64,000 nucleotides of DNA, taken from positions 1 through 64,000 of the forward strand of contig JAREIK010005302.1 of NCBI GenBank assembly GCA_029783825.1, in the 5' to 3' direction. Every line of letters starts with the position of its first letter. Positions within the stretch are counted from its first letter, which is position 1. Position numbers and translations under genes: made by a program. The notes beneath the pieces are model-generated. The model worked only from the letters and a program-made list of their open reading frames with translations, had not been told where the DNA came from and did no database searches. This DNA comes from Sapria himalayana (Eukaryota; Streptophyta; Magnoliopsida; Malpighiales; Rafflesiaceae). This document shows, piece by piece, positions 13,147 to 25,829 of the stretch.

Positions 13147-16100
13147 TAATAAAAAATAAAATCACAAAAAATTTATCTTTGTTATTTTTTCTCATTTTTG
13201 AAGGTTATAACATTTGAAGATATAATAATTTTTAAATTTTTTTTTGAAAAGTGAATACAATATGATGTTATAATAATCATAATAATTATATATCATATAA
13301 ATTCAATATAAACTATTTATTGATATTTATTATAATAATGATCATAAAAAAGTAATAACCAATTATTAATAAGATAAATATTGTTTAAAATATATTTGTA
13401 AAACCTAAAATGATTCAAAATCAAAGTGAAATATTTTACTAAATATTAATTTTTTTTTAAAATTTTTGTATACATTTATAAGCCAATATATTTTGATGAA
13501 AAATAAATTATTTAAATTATATTTCCTCACTAATCATTTATATTTTAATTTATATATATATATAATTAAACTAATAAATAATTAAAATGTATATTTAAAA
13601 TTATAATGAATACTACTAAAAATGAGATTTATGATTTATTATTTAGGGTATAACTATTTAATTGTTTTAATTTTTTGTAGTTTTGGCGTTAATCAGTTTA
13701 TTGATTTATATGTTTACACATTTTCATGTTTATAGGTTTTATTTAATCAATGAAATAATAAAAAATTTATTTTTATGAATTTTCGTGATTTTCAAAGTTT
13801 AAGACCTTTAAAAATATTATAATTTTTTAATAGTTCTAAAATATGAATACAATACTTAGTTATAATAATCTTATTAATTATATTTGTTGTAGATTCAATA
13901 TAAAAAAATGTATTAATATATATTATAATAATGATCAAAAAATAAATTAATAAACTATTATTTAAAAGATAGATATTAAGTAAAATATATTGCAGAACTC
14001 AAAATAATTCAAAATCAATGTAAATTATATTACTAATAAATTTAAAATTTAATTTAAAATTTAATTTGAAATTTTGTTTATTTTTATAAGCTTATTTTTT
14101 TTCATAAAAAAATTTATTTAAATTATATTTGTCTCACTCATTATTTATTTTGTAATTAATATTTCTATAAAAATAAACTAAAAAATAATTAAAATAAATA
14201 TTAAAAATTATAATGAATACAAATAAAAATGAGATCTATTATTTATTATTTAGGTTATATAGGTTTAATGGTTTAAGTATTAAGGGGGTTTTGGGGTTTA
14301 AGAGTCTAGAGATTTAAATGTTTAGGTATTTAGTGGTTTATAAGTTTTATTTAAATAATAAAATAATAAAAAATTATTTTTGTGATTTTTTATCATTTTG
14401 ATGGTTATAACCTTTGAAAATATAATAAGTTTGAAATTTTTTTCAAATGTAAATATAAAATTTAGTTATAATAACTTAATAATTATAATATATTTTAATT
14501 GAATACAAGTTATTTTATTGTTCGATATTATAAAAATGATCAAATAATAAATTAATAAACTATTATTAATAAGATTGATCGTAATTAAAATATAATTGCG
14601 AAACCTATATATAATGATTCGAAATCAAAGTAAAATATTTTACTAAATAATAATTTTTTGTTTTTAAATTTTTACTTCTTTATATAAGCTTATTTTTTTT
14701 AATTAAAAATAAATTATTAAAATTATATTTGTCTCACTCATTATTTATTTTGTGATTGATATTTCTATAAAAAATAAACTAATAAATAATTAAAATGTAT
14801 ATTTAAAATTATAATGAAAACAAATTAAAATGAGATTTATGATTTATTATATATGGTATAACTGTTTAATGGTTTGATTACTTAAGAGTTTTGTCGTTTA
14901 TGAATTTAGCAATTTATGTTTTTTGGCATTTAGTGTTTTATAGGTTTTATTTATATAATAAAAATTTAAAATTCTTTTTTTAATTTTTTCTGATTTTCAG
15001 ATATTATAACTTTGAAAATAAAATAATTTTTAAAATTTTTTGAAATGTGAATACAATGTATAATTATATTAATCTTACTAATTATATATCTTATAAATTC
15101 AATATAAATAATTTTAATGATAGATATTATAATAATGATCAAAATTTAAATTAATAAACTATTAATAATAATATAAATATTAATTAAAATAAGTTTACAT
15201 AACACAAAATGATTCAAAATCAAATCAAAATATATTACTAAATAATAATATTTAATTTTTAAAATTTTCCATCTTTTTATAAGCTTATATTTTTTTTATT
15301 ATAATAAATTATTTAAACAATATATGTCTCACTCGAAATACATAATCAATTATTAATAAGATAGATATCTATTAAAATATAATTATAAAACCTAAAATAA
15401 TTCAAAAGCAAAGCAAAATATATTACAATATAATAATTTTTTGTTTTAAATTTTTTTTTATTTTAAAAAGTTTATCTATATTTTTTGATTAAAAATAATT
15501 TATATAAAGTATATTTGTCTAACTCATAATTTATTTTGTAATTAATATTTATATAAAAATAAACGAATAAATAATTAAAATGAATATTTAAAATTATAAT
15601 GAAAAAAAATGAGATTTATTATTTATTATTTAGGGATACCGGTTTAATTTAAATTAGATCTATCTCACTAATAATTTATTTTGAAATTAAAATTTTTATA
15701 AAAGAAATTGATAAATAATTAAAATAAAAATTTAAAATTATACTGAATAAAAATTAAAATGAGATTTATGATTTATTATTAATGCATACCAGTTTAATGA
15801 TTTAAGTATTTAGAGGTTTCGTCGTTAGGAATTTAGAGATTTATGTTTTTAGGCTTTTAGTTTTTTATAGGTTTTATTTAAAAAAATAAAATAATAAAAA
15901 AAATTTAAATAATTTTTTATCATTTTCATAGGTTATACATTTGAAAATATAATAATATTTAAAATTTTTTGAAATTTTTATACAATATTTTGTTATAATA
16001 ATATTAAGAATTATATATCATATAAATTTAATATAAATAATTTTATTGATAGTTATTATAATAATGATCAAAAATAAAATTTATAAACTATTAATATTAA

Positions 16101-16762
16101 GATAGATATTAATTTAAAAATATTTACAAAACCCAAATTGATTCAAAATTAAAGTAACTTATATTACTTGATAATAATTTTTAATTTTTAAATTTATACT
16201 TCTTTTATAAGCATATATTTTTATTAGATAAATAATATATTATTTAAATTATATTTGTCCAACTCATACTTTATTTTGTAATAAATATTTCTAAATAAAT
16301 ACACTAATAAATAATTAAAGTGAATATTTAAAAATATAATAAATAGCAATAAAAAATAGATTTATTAATTATTAAGTAGTATCTAGCGGTTTAATAGTTT
16401 ATGTATTTAGGCATTATGAGATTTAAAAGTTTACTGATTTAACTTTTGGTTTGTTTTTCAAACGAGAATTGAGTGATAAATTATTATTATTATGTGTCCT
16501 AGTCAGTTTTGTTGATTATTAGTTGTGGTCTTGTGGTTGGGCCGAATGAGTGGGCCAAATGTGTTACAGTCAGTTTTGTAGAGCTTGCTTGTTTGAAATA
16601 TTTATACGTATTTATGCTTAACATATCATTTTAATTAATGGCAATGCAGATGGCACAATCCAGCGATAAACGAAAAATACAATAAATTGAAGATGATCAC
16701 AATTCAAATGATCAAAGTACTGGTAAATCCAATCATAATCCTTTCACGAATCTTCTATTGTT

Positions 16763-17044
16763 ATGGCAGGTTCTTCAATTCCAATTGTAAAAGAATGTCA
16801 AGATACATCTGAACCTCAAGCTCATAAAAAGTATAAGTCTATTATTTGGGAAACTTATGAGATATTAGTTGATTCAGAGAGAAATGAAACTGGCAGGGCG
16901 GCTTGTATATGGTGTAGGAAAGAATACTTGGCAAAAAGTGATCAAGGTACTTCGGGTTTAGGGAAATACTTGAGAAAGACTTGTAGGAAATTTCCAAACA
17001 AAAAACAATTAATAGAAGCTCACAAAGGTAAAGACAAGTCATAA
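16763..17044 (+). pseudogene. BED zinc-finger fragment of transposase A
   Basis: The 93-codon segment contains a BED-finger pattern, normally used by hAT transposases to bind element ends. Visible elements are W29, C48-x2-C51, the GTSGL motif at 62-66 and C74. The residue expected to be the zinc-binding His is Tyr69. Copies B and C also have Tyr, so the change predates their separation or is a family feature. A 1-bp deletion upstream (CCTTTCACGAATCTTC, one base shorter than copy B) removes the N-terminal stretch from this frame. It ends at a CAA-to-TAA nonsense change. Confidence 0.88.
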
Positions 17045-17047
17045 TCA

Positions 17048-18016
17048 TTGTTGAGTTTCACTAAAGGTACTAGTTCAGAGGATAACAAATTAACTTTTTG
17101 TCAATTTGATCAACAACTAGTTAGGGAGGCTTTGGTGAAAATGATCATAAATGATGAATTGCCTTTTTGTTTTGTTGAGAGGGATGAGTTTAAGAAGTTT
17201 TGTGAAGTTAGTATGCCTCAATTAAAAATTTTATCTAGGCACTCTATATTTAGAAATTGTTTTTCTTTGTTTGTGAAAGAAATGAAGTAATTATTTGATA
17301 GCATATCATCTCATTATTGTAGAGTTTCATTGACTACCAACACTTGGACTAGCATTCAAAATTTGTCTTATATATGTTTGACTATTCATTTCATTTATTT
17401 TCAATGGAATATGCATAAAAGGCTTTTGAACTTTTGCATAATTAAAAGTCATTCTGGAGTTAATATTAGAAATGATATAGAGTTTTGCATGAATGAATGG
17501 GGTTTGAGAAAGTTGATGTGCATTACTGTTGACAATGCATCAAATAATGATGTTGCAGTTGAACAATTGAAAAAAAGGCTTGTGAAGAAAAGTGTTGTAA
17601 CTTTGAGAGGCTAGAATTTTCATATGAGATGTTCTGCTCATATCCTAAACTTAATTGTCAGAGATGGCATTGCAGTAGTTGAGGGTACTATTCAAAAAAT
17701 TAGAGGTGTGGTGAAATATGTGAGGGGCAGTCCTAAAAGATTAGATATGTTTAAGTTATGTGTTGAAGAAGCAAACTTGACATATAAATCTTCATTGCAA
17801 TTAGATTGTCCTACAAGATGGAATTCAACTTATTTGATGCTACAAACTGATATAAAATATCAAAAAGAATTTGATAAGTTGGAGGACAAAGACCAAAGGT
17901 GTTTGAAGGAGTTTCGTTCAAACGTTCCAACTGAGAGAGACCGAACAAACGGCAAAATTTTGGCAGATTTCTTGAATACTTTTTATGAGGTAACTTGTAA
18001 ATTTTTTGGCTCATAA
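17048..18016 (+). pseudogene. Catalytic-core fragments of transposase A
   Basis: Three consecutive open stretches lie in the same frame (17048-17290, 17330-17614, 17624-18016). They cover the RNase H-like core of a hAT transposase. The first carries REALVKMIINDELPF and FCEVSMPQ, typical of the region before the catalytic domain. The second carries TTNTWTS (first acidic position changed Asp to Asn) and the second catalytic Asp in TVDNASNND. The third carries the conserved RCSAHILNLIVRDG segment and TRWNSTYLML. The stretches are split by point nonsense mutations, not frameshifts, which fits slow decay of a once continuous gene. Confidence 0.9.
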
Positions 18017-18300
18017 TATTCTACCTCTAGTGTTTATTTTCTGAAGATTATTCGAATTTTGAATAAAATTGAGCTTTGTGAAAATAGTAGAGATAGAATG
18101 GTGTATGAAATGGGTATGAAAATGATGCTTTAATTCAACAAATATTTGGGTTCTCTTCAGTCAACAAATATTATTTTTTTTGTAGCAGTAGTGTTGGATC
18201 CTAGATATAAGCTCAAATATATCAAATTTAAGTACACTTAGCATTATGGAGAGGAATTAGCTAAAAATTTGGTTAAAAGGTTATAAATGCTTTAAATGAG

Positions 18301-18780
18301 ATGATGGATGATTATAAAGATTTAAATGAAGATGAATCAAAAGAAGATGATTTCTCTTCTACTGTGTTGAAGAAAAATGATGATTTCTTTGATGGTAGTG
18401 ATATTATGTTGATGATTTTTTTTGTTGAATTGGAGAAAGAAGAAGAAGTTGCAGCTTTGGAAGACTTGAATAGGTACTTGGAGGACAAAATTGAAAAAAA
18501 TAGAATTGATTTTGATCTTCTAAACTGGTGGAATGTAAATGAGGTTAGGTATCCTTCTTTGGCAAATGTAGCAAGAAATGTATTTGCTCTCCAAGCATCT
18601 ACTGTGGCCTACGAATCTACATTTAGCACTGGGAGGAGAACTTAAGATAAATTTAGAAGTTCTTTAACACATATTATAGCTGAAGTTCTCATATCTTTAC
18701 AATATTGGTTGAGAAGCTCAAACAAACCTATTGAAATTGAAGAATTAGTTCAAGACATTGATGATAATGAATCAGGATAG
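18301..18780 (+). pseudogene. C-terminal dimerisation-domain fragment of transposase A
   Basis: An acidic linker (DLNEDESKEDD) is followed by FDLLNWWNVNEVRYPSLANV and YESTFSTGRRT, the hallmark of the hAT family C-terminal dimerisation region. TAA at 18643-18645 interrupts the frame. Reading continues in the same frame through VLISLQYWLRSS to TAG at 18778-18780. The corresponding part of copy B (34190-34714) is uninterrupted. Confidence 0.9.
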
Positions 18781-19624
18781 TAAACAAATCATGTATATTT
18801 TAATTTCACTTTTCCTTATTTTATTCATTCAATTTAATAAAAATATGGTTCAATTACAATTTTCAGAGGGATCACAAGATCCAAATATTCTTCCAACAAT
18901 AGTTAGCCAACTAAATTTGGAATGGGTGTAATAAATTTTATAAGGTAATATTTTGTTTTTTTATTACTCTTTCATCTTAGAAATGTATGTCTACATGATT
19001 AACACATTTTCATCTTTGGTTGTCCTTCAACAGTGGAGGAAGAAAAGGGAGGAGTTGTAGATATGATATTTAATTGGGTTTGGATTTTCGTTTCTGTTCC
19101 GGGACGGACCTTTGAAATTATTATTATAATGGTTGTTATTAGTTGTATTTTTTTGTTATATTAAGCTACCTAATTTTAGCAATTACTTAAGTAGTAATTG
19201 ACGCTACTAATGATTGTGGTCATCTTTAGCTATTCCTTGATATTTTAATTAATTGTTTAAAAAATGTAGTATTGCTATTATGGTTAACTTTCACTCTACT
19301 GAACAAAGCCAACTTGTGGCAAAACAAAGAACTAAATTAAGCACACAACTCGGTCACGTTCTATTTACCATTTCTATCATTTTCTACACATCAAAGCTTT
19401 TGACAAGGTAATAGAACTCATTTGTGGTATTCAGCCTATTTGACAAAACAAAATTGACCCAATTTGAGTTTGAAAGATACATAACTTAGGAATGATAAAT
19501 GGTACAACAAAAGGTTTCAACATGAACTAACTTGGCCGGTTTGAAGAAAATAAATTGAAAAAAATGTCCGAACTCCATTCCATCCTGGAACCATTATCTC
19601 GTACACAAAATCCCCGATCTCCGT
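18781..19624 (+). other. 3' noncoding part of hAT copy A
   Basis: This is about 0.85 kb between the transposase stop and the subterminal repeats, conserved in copy C and mostly in copy B, which stops within it. No second gene is apparent. The only open frame of note begins near 19555 and runs through the subterminal CCCGTCCC repeats with low-complexity content, so it is not taken as coding. Confidence 0.7.
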
Positions 19625-19794
19625 CCCGTCCCAGAACCATTTTCTCCTACCCAAAATCCCTGATCTGTGTCCCGTCCCATCATGGTATTTTCAACCTATG
19701 GGATGGGTGTGGATCTTCAAAAAAAAATTCCGAACTTTGGGAATGGATTGGAGATTTGTAATCCCCATTCCGTCCCGTCCCATGAGCAGCCCTA
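19625..19794 (+). repeat. hAT subterminal CCCGTCCC repeats and 3' terminal inverted repeat
   Basis: CCCGTCCC occurs at 19625-19632, 19671-19678 and 19774-19781, followed by the terminus GTCCCATGAGCAGCCCTA. Copy C has matching GGGACGGG motifs at the corresponding end. Short subterminal repeats are where hAT transposases usually bind; that these are the binding sites is inferred. Confidence 0.75.
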
Positions 19795-19802
19795 GCATTT
19801 AG
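19795..19802 (+). repeat. Right target octamer of hAT copy A
   Basis: GCATTTAG directly follows the element end and continues into normal satellite (TGGTTTGTAGGTTTTATTT). It equals the reverse complement of the copy C target CTAAATGC. The left partner was lost with the 5' truncation. Confidence 0.8.
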
Positions 19803-21192
19803 TGGTTTGTAGGTTTTATTTAAAAAATAAAATAACAAAAAATTTATTTTTATTATTTTTTGATATTTTCAAAGGTTATAACATTTGAAAATATAATAAT
19901 TTTTAAATTTTTTTAAATGTGAATACAATATTTACTTATACTAATCATTTATTTATATATTATATAAATTCAATATAAACAATTTTATTGATACCTTTTA
20001 TAATAATAATAATAAAATAAATTAATAATCCATTGATAATAAGTTAGGTATTAATTAAAATATAATTACAAAACATAAAATGATTCAGAAGCAAAGAAAA
20101 ATATATTACTATGTAATAATTTTTTGTTTTTGAATTTTTTTTTAATAAGTTTATCTATATTTTTTTGATGAAAAATAATTTATATAAATTATATTTGTCT
20201 AACTCATAATTTATTTTGTAATTAATATTTATATATTAATAAACAAATAAATAATTAAAAAGAATTTTAAAATTATACTAAAAAAATGAGATTTATTATT
20301 TATTATATAGTGATACCAGTTTAATTTAAATTAGATCCGTCTCACTAATAACTTATTTTGTAATTAATATTTCTATAAAAATAAATTGATAAATAATTAA
20401 AATAAAAATTTAAAATTTTACTGAATAAAAATTAAAATGAGATTTATGATTTATTATTAATGTATACCAGTTTAATAGTTTAAGTATTTAGATGTTTTGT
20501 AGTTAGAAGTTTAGCGATTTATGTTTTTAGGCTTTTAGTGGTTTATAGGTTTTATATAAAAAAATAAAATAACAAAAAAAATTTCTATAATTTGTTAACA
20601 TTTTCATAGGTTATAACCTTTGAAAATATAATAATATTACAATTTTTTGAAATGTTAATACAATATTTAGGTATAATAATATTAATAATTATATATCATA
20701 TAAATTCAATATAAATAATTTTATTGATAGAAAATATAATAATAATCAAAAATAAAATTAATAAACTATTAATAAAAAGATAGATTTTAATTAAAAAATA
20801 TTTACAAAATCCAAATTAATTCAAAATTAAAGTAAAATATATTACTGGATAATAATTTTTAATTTTTAAATTTTTACTTCTTTTAGAACCGTATATTTTT
20901 TTTATTAAAAATAAATTGATTAAATTATATTTATTGCACTTATACTTTATTTTGTAATAAATATTTCAAAAAAAATAAATTAATAAATAATTAAAATAAA
21001 TATTTAAAATTATAAAAAATAGAAATAAAAATTAGATTTATTAATTATTAAGTAGTATATAGCATTTTAATGGTTTATGTATTTAGGCATTACAGGGTTT
21101 AAGAGTTTACTGATTTAACTGTGTATGCATTTAGTGGTTTATAGGTTTTATTTAAAAAAAAAAATAAAAAAAATTATTTTTATTATTTTTTG

Positions 21193-21224
21193 ATATTTTC
21201 AAAGGTTATAACCTTTGAAAATAT
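21193..21224. repeat. Perfect 32-bp dyad in a satellite monomer
   Basis: The same palindrome as at 8809-8840 and 4981-5014, centred on GGTTATAACC, in a g-type monomer of segment 3. The sequence is intact here although the surrounding monomer has drifted. Confidence 0.88.
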
Positions 21225-23745
21225 AATAATTTTTAAATTTTTTTCAAAAGTGAATAAATTTTTATTTATAATAATCTTAATAAATATATATCATATAAAT
21301 TCTATATAAACAATTTATTAATAGATATTCTAATAATTATCAAAAAATAAATTTAAAATTTATTATGAATAAGATTGATATTACTTAAAATATAATATCA
21401 AAACCTAAAATGATTCAAAAGCAAAACAAAACATATTACTTAATAATAATTATTTGTTTTTAAATTTTTATTCTTTTTATAAGCTTATCAATTTTTTGAT
21501 GTAAAATAATTTTTATAAATTATATTTTTAACTCATAATTTATTTTATAATTAATATATATATATATAAATAAAATACTAAACAATCAAAATGAATTTTT
21601 TAAATTAAAATGAAAACAAATAAAAATGAGATTTATTAATAATTTTAAATGATTATCTATATAGGGGTATCGGGATTTTGTAGTTTAGTAATTTATGTGT
21701 TTGGCATTTAGTGATTTATAGGTTTTATTTAAACAATAAAATAAAAAAATAATTTGTTTTTGTTTTTTCACATGTTCAAAGGTTATAATCTTTGAAAATA
21801 TAATAATTTTAAAATTTTTTCGAAAGTGAATAGAATATTTAGTTATAATAATTATTAAATTTATATATTATATAAATTAAATATAAATATTTTTATTGAT
21901 AAATATTCTAATAATGATCAAAAAATAAATTAATAATCTATTATTAATAAGTTAGATATCAATTAAAATATAATTTCAAAACCTAAAATGATTCAGGAAC
22001 AATGTAAAATATATTACAATATAATAAATTTTTGTTTTAAATTTTTTTCTTCTTTTAATAAGTTGATCTATATTTTTTTGTTGAAAAATAATTTATATAA
22101 ATTATATTTTTCTAACATATAATTTAATTTAAATATATACACTTTTATTGATAATATTATATCAATTATCAAAAAATAAATTAATAAACTATTATTAATA
22201 TGATAGATATAAATTAAAATATCATTAAAAAACCTAAAATGATTCAAAATAAAATTAAAATTTATTACTAAATAATAATTTTTTTAAGTTTTTGCATCAT
22301 TTTATAAGCTTATATATTTTTTTTGATGAAAAATATATTATTTAAATTATATTTGTCACTCATAATTTATTTTATAATTAATATTTCTATAAATTAATTA
22401 AATTATATTTAAGATTTATGAGTTTAAAGGTTTAGTTATTTAGGGGCTTCGGGGTTTAGGAGTTTAGAGATTTATGTATTTAGGCATTTAATGGTTTATA
22501 AGTTTTATTTAAACAATGATATAACAAAAACTTTATTATTTATTATTTTTTCTCATTTTTGAAGGTTATAACCTTTGAAAATATAATAATTTTTAAATTT
22601 TTTTTATATGTGAATACTATATTTAGTTATGATAATCTTAATAATTATATATCATTATATTCAATATAAACAATTATAATGATAGATATTATATTAATGA
22701 TCAAAAAATAAAATAAAAAACTATTATTAATAGGATAGATATTTTTTAAAATATATTTGCAAAACGTAAATTTATTCAAAATCAAAGTAAAATATAATAC
22801 TAAATAATAATTTTTTTGATGTTTTGCTTCTTTTTATAAGTTTATATTTTTTGTTATTAAAAATAAATTATTTTAATTATATTTGTCTTCCACATAATTT
22901 ATTTTTAATTTATAATTCTATAAAATAAATAATAAATAATTAAAATGAATATTTAAAATTATACTGAATAAAAATGAAATTGAGATTTATTATTTATTAT
23001 TCAGGATATACTAGTTTAATGGTTTAAGTATTTAGGTGTTTTGGGGTTTTGTGATTTAAGTGTTTAGGACTTAAGTGATTTATAGTTTTTATTTAAAGAA
23101 TGAAAAAAGAAAAATTTAAATTTTTTGATTATTTTTAAAATTTTGAAGGTTATAACCTTTGAAAATATAATAATTTTTAATTTTTTTAAATGTTAATATA
23201 ATATTTAGTTATAATAATCTTAATAATTATATATATTGTAAACTCAATATAAATAATTTTATTAATAGATATTATAATAATGATCAATAAAAAATTAATA
23301 AACTATTATTAATAAGAATGATATAAATTAAAATATAATTGCAAAAACTAAAATGATTCAAAATCAAAATAAAATATATTACAAAATAATAAATTTTTGT
23401 TTTTAAAATTTTGATTCTTTATATAAGCATATATATTTTTTTTGATAAAAAATAAATAATTTAAAATAGATCTGTCTCACTAATAATTTATTTTGTAATT
23501 AATATTTCTATAAAAATAAACTAATAAATAATTAAAATAAAAATTTAAAATTAAACTTAATAAAAATTAAAATCAGATTTATAATTTATTATTAATGTAT
23601 ACCAATTTAATAGTTTAAGTATTTAAGAGTTTTGTCTTTTAGTAGTTTAGTAATTTATGTTTTTAGGCATTTAGTGGTTTATAGGTTTTAATTAAATAAT
23701 AAAATAACAAAAAATAATTTTGTAATTTTTTGTCATTTTCATAGG

Positions 23746-23900
23746 TTATAATAATATAATAATATTTAGTTATAATAATATTTAAAATATAATAATATTT
23801 TAAATATTTATAATATTATAATATTTATAATATTTAATATTTATAATATTTATAATATTTATAATATTAATATCATATAATAATATATGATATATAATAA
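23746..23900. repeat. Local TATAATATT expansion within a monomer
   Basis: A run of overlapping TATAATATT/AATATTATA units replaces the usual monomer sequence between two GGTTATA motifs. It is strongly self-complementary. It appears only once in the window, so it is probably slippage or fold-back expansion rather than part of the monomer consensus. Confidence 0.75.
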
Positions 23901-25829
23901 TTTTTATTTATTTTCATAGGTTATAACCTTTGAAAATATAATAATATTTAAATTTTTTTGAAATGTGAATGCAATATTTAGTTATAATAATTTTAATAAT
24001 TATATATTATATAAATTCAATATATACAATTTTATAGATAGATATTATAATAATGATAAAAAATTAAATTAATAAACTATTAATAATAAGATTAATATTA
24101 ATAAAAAATATTTACATAACCCAAATTGATTCAAATTCAAAGTAAAAAATATTACTGGATAATAATTTTTAATTTTTAAATTTTTACTTCTTTTATAAGC
24201 GTATATTTTTTTTTGATTAAAAAAAATTATTTAAATTATATTTGTCACACTCATAATTTATTTTGTAATAAATATTTCTATAAAAATAAACTTATAAATA
24301 ATTAAAATGAATATTTAAAATAATAATAAATTTAAATATAAATTAGATTTCTTAATTATTAAGCAGCATATAGTGGTTTAATGTTTTATGTATTTAGGCA
24401 TTACATGTCTTATGAGTTTACTGATTTAACTGTGTATGCATTTAGTGTTTTATAGGTTTTATTTAAAAATTAAAATAACCAAATATGTATTTTTATATTT
24501 TTTTGATATTTTCAAAGGTTATTACCTTTGAAAATATAATAATTTTTAAATTTTTTTCAAAACTGAATTTAATATTTAGTTATAATAATCATTATATTTA
24601 TATATCATATAAATTCAATATAAACAATTTTAGTGATTAATATTCTAATAATGATCAAAAAATAAATTAATAATCTATTATTAATAAGATAGATATCAAT
24701 TAAAATATAATTACAAAACATAAAATGATTCATAAGGAAACCAAAATATATTACTATATAATAATTTTTTGTTTTGTAATTTTTTTTTATTTTAAAAAGT
24801 TTATCTATATTTTTTTGATTAAAAATAATTTACATAAATTATATTTGTCTAACTCATTATTTATTTTTAATTAATATTTATATAAAAATAAACAAATAAA
24901 TAATTAAAATGAATATTTAAAATTATAATGAAATATAATATATTGACATTTATTCGTTATTATTTTGGGTATACTAGTCTAATTTTAATTAGATCTATCT
25001 CACTAATAATTTATTTTGTAATTAATATTTCTATAAAAATAAACTGATATATAATTAAAATAAAAATTTAAAATTATACTGATTAAAAATTAAAATGATA
25101 TTTATGAATTATTATTAATGTATACCAGTTTAATATTTTAAGTATTTTGAGGTTTTTTCGTTTGATTTTAGCAATTTATGTTTTTAGGCATTTAGTGATT
25201 TATAGGTTTTATTTAAACAATGAAATAACAAAAAAAATTATTTTTGATATTTTTGCACATTTTGAAAGGTTATAAACTTTGAAAATATAATAATTTTAAA
25301 TTTTTTTAAAAATGTGAATACTATATTTAGTAATAAGAATCATTATAATTATATATAATATAAACTAAAAATAAACAATTTTATTGTTAGATATGATATC
25401 AATTATCAAAAAATAAATTAATATGTTTTTATTAATATGATAGATATAAATTAAAATATAATTGCAAAACCTAAAATTATTCAAAATCAAAGTAAAATTT
25501 ATTACCAAATAATAATTTTGGTTTTTTAGTTTTTGCTTCTTTTTATGAGCTTATTTTTTTTGATGAAAAATAAATTATTGAAATTATATTTAAGGTCTAC
25601 TAGTTTAAAGTTTTAAGTATTTAGGGGCTTTTGTGTTTAGGAGTTTATAGAATTAAGTATTTAGGCATTTAGTGTTCTATAAGTTTTATTTAAACAATTA
25701 TATAACAAAAAAAATTATTTTTATTTATTTTTCTAATTTTTTTTCAAATGTAAATATAATATTTAGTTATAATAATCTTAATAAATATAAGTCATTTAAA
25801 TTCAATATAAATAATCACATTGCTGGATA

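Larger units (their letters stand above)
8560..16443 (-). repeat. AT-rich satellite array, reverse orientation (segment 2)
   Basis: This is the same satellite as segment 1, reverse-complemented, so the G-rich TTTAGG-like block lies on +. Reading rightwards the subtypes mirror the forward array: g-type near 8690, i-type near 9290, d-type near 9965 and 11880, e-type near 10530, g-type near 11130, then c, b and a near 12470, 13070 and 13680. Partial monomers produce phase jumps, for example near 9770, 11500 and 15345. It ends in a g-type monomer cut at GATTTAAC, where hAT copy A begins. No genes are seen. Confidence 0.92.
16638..18780 (+). pseudogene. hAT transposase pseudogene, copy A (BED finger, RNase H-like, C-terminal dimerisation)
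   Basis: This is a remnant of a transposase of roughly 715 codons. The inferred start is the ATG at 16638 (MAMQMAQSSDKRK), with an in-frame TAA at 16683. From 16763 to 18016 one reading frame survives, broken only by stops: TAA 17042-17044 (copy C has CAA), TAA 17288-17290 (copy B has AAA), TAG 17612-17614 (GAG in copy C) and TAA 18014-18016. The order of domains is BED finger, RNase H-like catalytic core (TTNTWTSIQN, ITVDNASNNDV, PTRWNSTYLML), then an acidic linker and the hAT dimerisation region ending at TAG 18778-18780. A frameshift near 18280 and a stop at 18643-18645 break the C-terminus. The first catalytic aspartate (TTDTWTS in copies B and C) is Asn here. It cannot make active transposase. 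Confidence 0.95.
16444..19794 (+). mobile_element. hAT DNA transposon copy A, 5'-truncated
   Basis: The sequence is clearly non-satellite, with higher GC content, and aligns along its length with copies B and C. Its left edge is internal: it starts at TTTTGGTTTGTTTTTC, which lies about 400 bp inside copy B, and joins satellite GATTTAAC directly. The 5' terminal repeat and left target duplication are therefore lost. The right end is intact. It finishes ...CCCATGAGCAGCCCTA (inverted: TAGGGCTGCTCATGGG) and is followed by the target octamer GCATTTAG. Subterminal CCCGTCCC motifs precede the end. It encodes a dead transposase (16638-18780). The terminus shape, 8-bp target and BED-type transposase place it in the hAT superfamily (Ac/RICESLEEPER-like). 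Confidence 0.95.

Noticed and set aside
16842..17048. Minus-strand frames opposite the transposase (also 17811-18014, 32687-32881, 34293-34508, 58245-58430, 58468-58671, 58812-59033, 59439-59720)
   Set aside because: They are antisense shadows of the transposase reading frame.
16638..18780. Reassigned genetic code (TAA/TAG read as Gln) to explain shared in-frame stops
   Set aside because: Two or three shared stops could be Gln, but each copy also has private stops at sites where a sister copy has Lys or Glu codons, plus frameshifts and a TGA. Ordinary decay of a duplicated dead element is simpler.
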